DNA of 64,000 nucleotides from Bacteroidetes bacterium GWF2_38_335. GTDB lineage: Bacteria; Bacteroidota; Bacteroidia; Bacteroidales; GWF2-38-335. Shown in pieces: positions 61,466 to 64,000 of this stretch (positions within the stretch are counted from its first letter, which is position 1; every line of letters begins with the position of its first letter). The notes beneath the pieces were generated by a model, which saw only the letters and a list, made by a program, of their open reading frames with translations, was not told where the DNA came from and ran no database searches. Both the position numbers and the translations under genes were made by a program. The stretch spans positions 248,001 through 312,000 of the forward strand of contig MEOH01000002.1 in NCBI GenBank assembly GCA_001769535.1, written 5' to 3'.

Positions 61466-62608
61466 ATGATTGATTTTTCTCTAAGCCCTGAACAAAAAGC
61501 AATACAGGAAAAATACAAAGATTTTACCGCAAGATGGATTACACCCAATGCAAGAAAATATGATGAACTGGCTATTTTCCCATGGGATATTGTAAAAGAA
61601 GCGTACAAGGAAGGCATTATGAACGGACCGGTTCCCAAGAAATTCGGAGGAAACGGTTATAACGTACTTGATAGCGCCCTGGCATCCGAAGAACTTGGTG
61701 CAGGTTGCATCGGCATCGGTATCGGTATTGACGCCAATACTCTGGCTCTTACTCCACTGATTCTTGCTGCCAATGAAGAACAACAAAAGCGCTTCTTTGG
61801 TCAGATCGTTGACGAAAAAGGTGTGGCCGCTTACTGTCTCACCGAGCCCAACGCCGGTTCTGACGTTGCCGGTATTAAATCAACCGCAATAAAACATGGT
61901 GATAAATTTATCATCAACGGACATAAAAGATTCATTACCAACGCCGAAGTGGCTTCATTCTTTACAGTATTTGCCCTGACACAACCTGAAAAAGGTGCCA
62001 GAAGTCTGACCGCTATTGTAGTCCCTGCCAACTCACCCGGTATTGAAATAAAACCCAGACTGCAGAAAATGGGTCAGAAAGCATCTGTACAAAATGAAAT
62101 CATTTTCAAAGATGTTGAAGTTCCGGTTACCAACCAACTCGGCGAAGAAGGACATGGCTTTTTAATTGCCATGAAAACTTTCGACCGCACCCGTACAGGT
62201 GTTGCTGCATTAAGCGTAGGTGCTGCCCGCGCTGCTTTTGAAGTTTCCAAAAACTGGGCAAAAAACAGAATCCAGTTCGGACAACCTGTTTCATCACTCC
62301 AGGCAGTAGGTTTCATGCTGGCCGATATGGCAGTTAAAGTTGAAACCGCCCGCCTGATGACCTGGTATGCTGCTTATGCTTATGAAACACAACAGAAAAA
62401 TTATTCAACTCTATCAGCCATGGCAAAATTGCATGCTTCGGATGCTGCAATGGCAGTAACTACCGATGCTGTTCAGGTAATGGCCGGCGACGGTTATTCA
62501 TACGATTACCTGGTTGAAAAAATGATGCGCGACGTTAAGTTATGCCAGATATACGAAGGAACTAATCAGGTTCAGAGGGTTGTTATATCTAAAGGTATTC
62601 TTAAATAA
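61466..62608 (+). CDS. Acyl-CoA dehydrogenase (short/medium chain type)
   Basis: The 380-residue flavoenzyme removes hydrogen from acyl-CoA in beta-oxidation or fermentation. Motifs: YCLTEPNAGSDVAGI, ITNAEVASFF, RIQFGQPVSSLQAV, QVMAGDGYSYDY and the catalytic Glu364 in QIYEGTNQVQR. A GGAGG ribosome site lies five bases before the ATG, unusually strong for this genome. Chain-length preference cannot be told, but the Glu position fits the BCD/SCAD/MCAD group. A terminator follows. Confidence 0.93.
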   Translation: MIDFSLSPEQKAIQEKYKDFTARWITPNARKYDELAIFPWDIVKEAYKEGIMNGPVPKKFGGNGYNVLDSALASEELGAGCIGIGIGIDANTLALTPLILAANEEQQKRFFGQIVDEKGVAAYCLTEPNAGSDVAGIKSTAIKHGDKFIINGHKRFITNAEVASFFTVFALTQPEKGARSLTAIVVPANSPGIEIKPRLQKMGQKASVQNEIIFKDVEVPVTNQLGEEGHGFLIAMKTFDRTRTGVAALSVGAARAAFEVSKNWAKNRIQFGQPVSSLQAVGFMLADMAVKVETARLMTWYAAYAYETQQKNYSTLSAMAKLHASDAAMAVTTDAVQVMAGDGYSYDYLVEKMMRDVKLCQIYEGTNQVQRVVISKGILK

Positions 62609-62635
62609 CCTCTGTGATCTCAAAAAATTAAAAAA

Positions 62636-62664
62636 AGCTTTTCCATTTGGAAGGGCTTTTTTTT
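62636..62664 (+). terminator. Terminator of the acyl-CoA dehydrogenase gene
   Basis: A stem AGCTTTTCC (62636-62644) and GGAAGGGCT (62649-62657) with two G-T pairs, followed by eight T residues. A TATCTTTA box (62664-62671) for the next gene abuts the T run. Confidence 0.75.
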
Positions 62665-62692
62665 ATCTTTACGGATAATTGAATTGAATTTA

Positions 62693-63295
62693 ATGAAAAA
62701 GCTGCTGACCTTATTTCTCTGCGCCCTCCTCCTCTCCGGATTCTCACAGGACAAGGAACTGATCGGACTGAATTTCAATCCGCATGTTTCCTATTACAAA
62801 CTGGGAAACCTGAAGACAGAGAAAATCCTTGCCTTCGATTATGGTTTTCATTATGAAGTTGATGTGTCAGAATTTATGTATGTTCAGCTTGGACTTACTT
62901 ATCTGGATATCGGACAGAAATCAACAAGTCAGCTTCCAAACAATGGTGGATTGGTAACCACTGTTTCAACCTATTATCACAATTATTACACCAGCATACC
63001 TTTGAATTTGTTTATCAAAGTGAAAAAATTCTGGTTTGGTGTGGGCGCCAATGCCAATATATATCTGTATTCAAAAATCAGGGATCATCTTGGCCAGGTT
63101 GCCACCGACCGCAATGACAACAACCGCAGTGTGATGTTCGGGTTAAAAATTGCAGCCGGAATAAAAGAAAAACTTACAGATAATGTTTATTACCACATCA
63201 TGGCTTATACCCAGCCCATTTACTCACAGATGAACTCGATAAATTATGGTGTTTCGGCTGGTATTTCGGTTAATTTGTATGGGTCGGAGGAGTAA
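62693..63295 (+). CDS. Outer-membrane beta-barrel-like protein
   Basis: The 200-residue protein has a signal peptide (MKKLLTLFLCALLLSGFSQ). The rest alternates short beta strands with turns (ILAFDYGFHYEVDVSE, MYVQLGLTYLDIG, FWFGVGANANIYLYS, GISVNLYG), a pattern of eight-strand Bacteroidetes barrel proteins. I start at ATG 62693; an in-frame TTG three codons earlier is less likely. Function unknown. Confidence 0.7.
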   Translation: MKKLLTLFLCALLLSGFSQDKELIGLNFNPHVSYYKLGNLKTEKILAFDYGFHYEVDVSEFMYVQLGLTYLDIGQKSTSQLPNNGGLVTTVSTYYHNYYTSIPLNLFIKVKKFWFGVGANANIYLYSKIRDHLGQVATDRNDNNRSVMFGLKIAAGIKEKLTDNVYYHIMAYTQPIYSQMNSINYGVSAGISVNLYGSEE

Positions 63296-63351
63296 GTAAA
63301 TTACCGCCGTCGGAGACGGTGGCTAAAAAAACTTTTAAAAAAGAAGAATAT

Positions 63352-63430
63352 TGAACAAGGAACATCGATATTCGATTTTAGAAGTTTTCTAGTTCAAAAA
63401 TCTAAAATCGGTGTTCCTTGTTCTTAAATC
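63352..63430. repeat. Dispersed AAGAACAAGGAACA hairpin, copy 3
   Basis: GAACAAGGAACATCGAT...GATTTTAGAAG on the left, ATCTAAAATCGGTGTTCCTTG on the right. Related to 5694-5738 and 56366-56436. Confidence 0.85.
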
Positions 63431-63515
63431 AAAATCATTTTTACTGCCAAGCCATTATTACACATCCACATCCTTAAAAGTTGGTTTTTAAATCTTTATT
63501 AAAGGACAAATAGGA

Positions 63516-64000
63516 TCATACACAAGGCACATACAAATCATTCCGGGGCGCAATAGCCAGCACCGGCAATGAGGTATGTCTATTAAGAAAATGCAATTCG
63601 CGGGTGCCCAGCAATTTTTCCAAAAGCGAAGGTTTTGCTGTAGTCATAATCACCACCATACCCTTTTTGTTGAGCATGCTGTATTTATAGGACTGACTGT
63701 CAATATTGTTGACCTTGCAATCGAGCTTTGTTTCGGTATGATTGATGTTGAATTTCTGGAAGATTTTTCGTGTGTAAATCAGATTGTTTGATAGTCCGGG
63801 ATCATCAGAAGCCGGAATCATTACTCTTATTTCCGACTTGTTAAGCCGTCCGAAAAAGCCCGCCCAGTTGGATTTTTCTTTCGAAAGTTTCAGGTAGGTC
63901 AATGGCAGATAAACTGTTGAATACAAATCGGCTACCTCAACTTTTTTATTTATGAGCAGGTATGGAATTCTCGATTTGGCAATTTTTTTCAAGGCATATT
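63516..64000 (-). CDS. Universal stress protein, N-terminus beyond the window
   Basis: The frame is open to the window end; about 161 residues are visible. It shows IPYLLINKKVEVADLYSTVYLPL and the C-terminal LLEKLLGTRELHFLNRHTSLPVLAIAP, the second half of tandem or double-length UspA-family proteins in Bacteroidetes. Members bind ATP or act in stress survival; the loop motifs that would tell are not clear here. Confidence 0.7.
   Translation of the reverse strand, partial: YALKKIAKSRIPYLLINKKVEVADLYSTVYLPLTYLKLSKEKSNWAGFFGRLNKSEIRVMIPASDDPGLSNNLIYTRKIFQKFNINHTETKLDCKVNNIDSQSYKYSMLNKKGMVVIMTTAKPSLLEKLLGTRELHFLNRHTSLPVLAIAPRNDLYVPCV

Overview
The window looks like the chromosome of a member of the Bacteroidetes (Bacteroidota), probably an anaerobic or microaerobic relative of the Bacteroidales. 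The evidence is: secreted proteins ending in type IX secretion (T9SS) sorting domains, an S46 dipeptidyl-peptidase, an MuiA-type DUF4139 protein, many lipoproteins with Bacteroidetes-style lipoboxes, several perfect copies of the phylum's TAnnTTTG -7 promoter box, A+T-rich intergenic DNA full of small palindromic repeats, and a tungsten-type aldehyde:ferredoxin oxidoreductase. I saw no rRNA, tRNA, CRISPR array or complete insertion sequence.

Layout. 0-2 kb: an incomplete secreted repeat protein. 2-19.5 kb: a minus-strand run with the MuiA-like protein, a MacB-type ABC permease, PepD dipeptidase, SfsA, PabB, an aldehyde oxidoreductase with its polyferredoxin, a TonB-C-like protein, a BASS-type transporter (plus strand), a DPP7-type peptidase and an ABC ATPase/permease pair. 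19.8-24.7 kb (plus): pyruvate kinase with a coupled zinc-ribbon protein, a lipoprotein and a PKD/SprB/T9SS surface protein. 24.8-34.7 kb (mostly minus): a GT39-like membrane glycosyltransferase, two lipoproteins, a TPR protein, a membrane patatin and GuaA.

34.7-43.4 kb is the accessory part. It holds repeat clusters, an ORF6N gene, a toxin-antitoxin module whose toxin is cut short, and a tandem duplication of a three-gene operon I could not assign to any family. The operon consists of a cytoplasmic protein of about 125-142 residues (A), a secreted protein of about 700 residues (B) and a 44-46 residue protein (C), with a conserved promoter in front of A. The two B genes are diverged over their first 400 residues and almost identical after that, and near-identity runs on through C. 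The copies are separated by a nested inverted-repeat element.

43.4-64 kb returns to core functions: a C10 peptidase with T9SS tail, a hemerythrin-like protein that lacks iron ligands, Lgt, a sigma-54 response regulator and histidine kinase pair, a TtcA-like PP-loop enzyme, a glutaryl-CoA dehydrogenase-like enzyme, a sulfate-activation operon (two APS kinases plus CysD and CysN), FabI, a second antitoxin with a truncated toxin, an EamA transporter, Lnt, an acyl-CoA dehydrogenase, a barrel-like protein and the end of a universal stress protein. Lgt and Lnt together would mature the six or so lipoproteins seen here. GcdH and the second acyl-CoA dehydrogenase, with the aldehyde oxidoreductase, point to amino-acid or fatty-acid fermentation.
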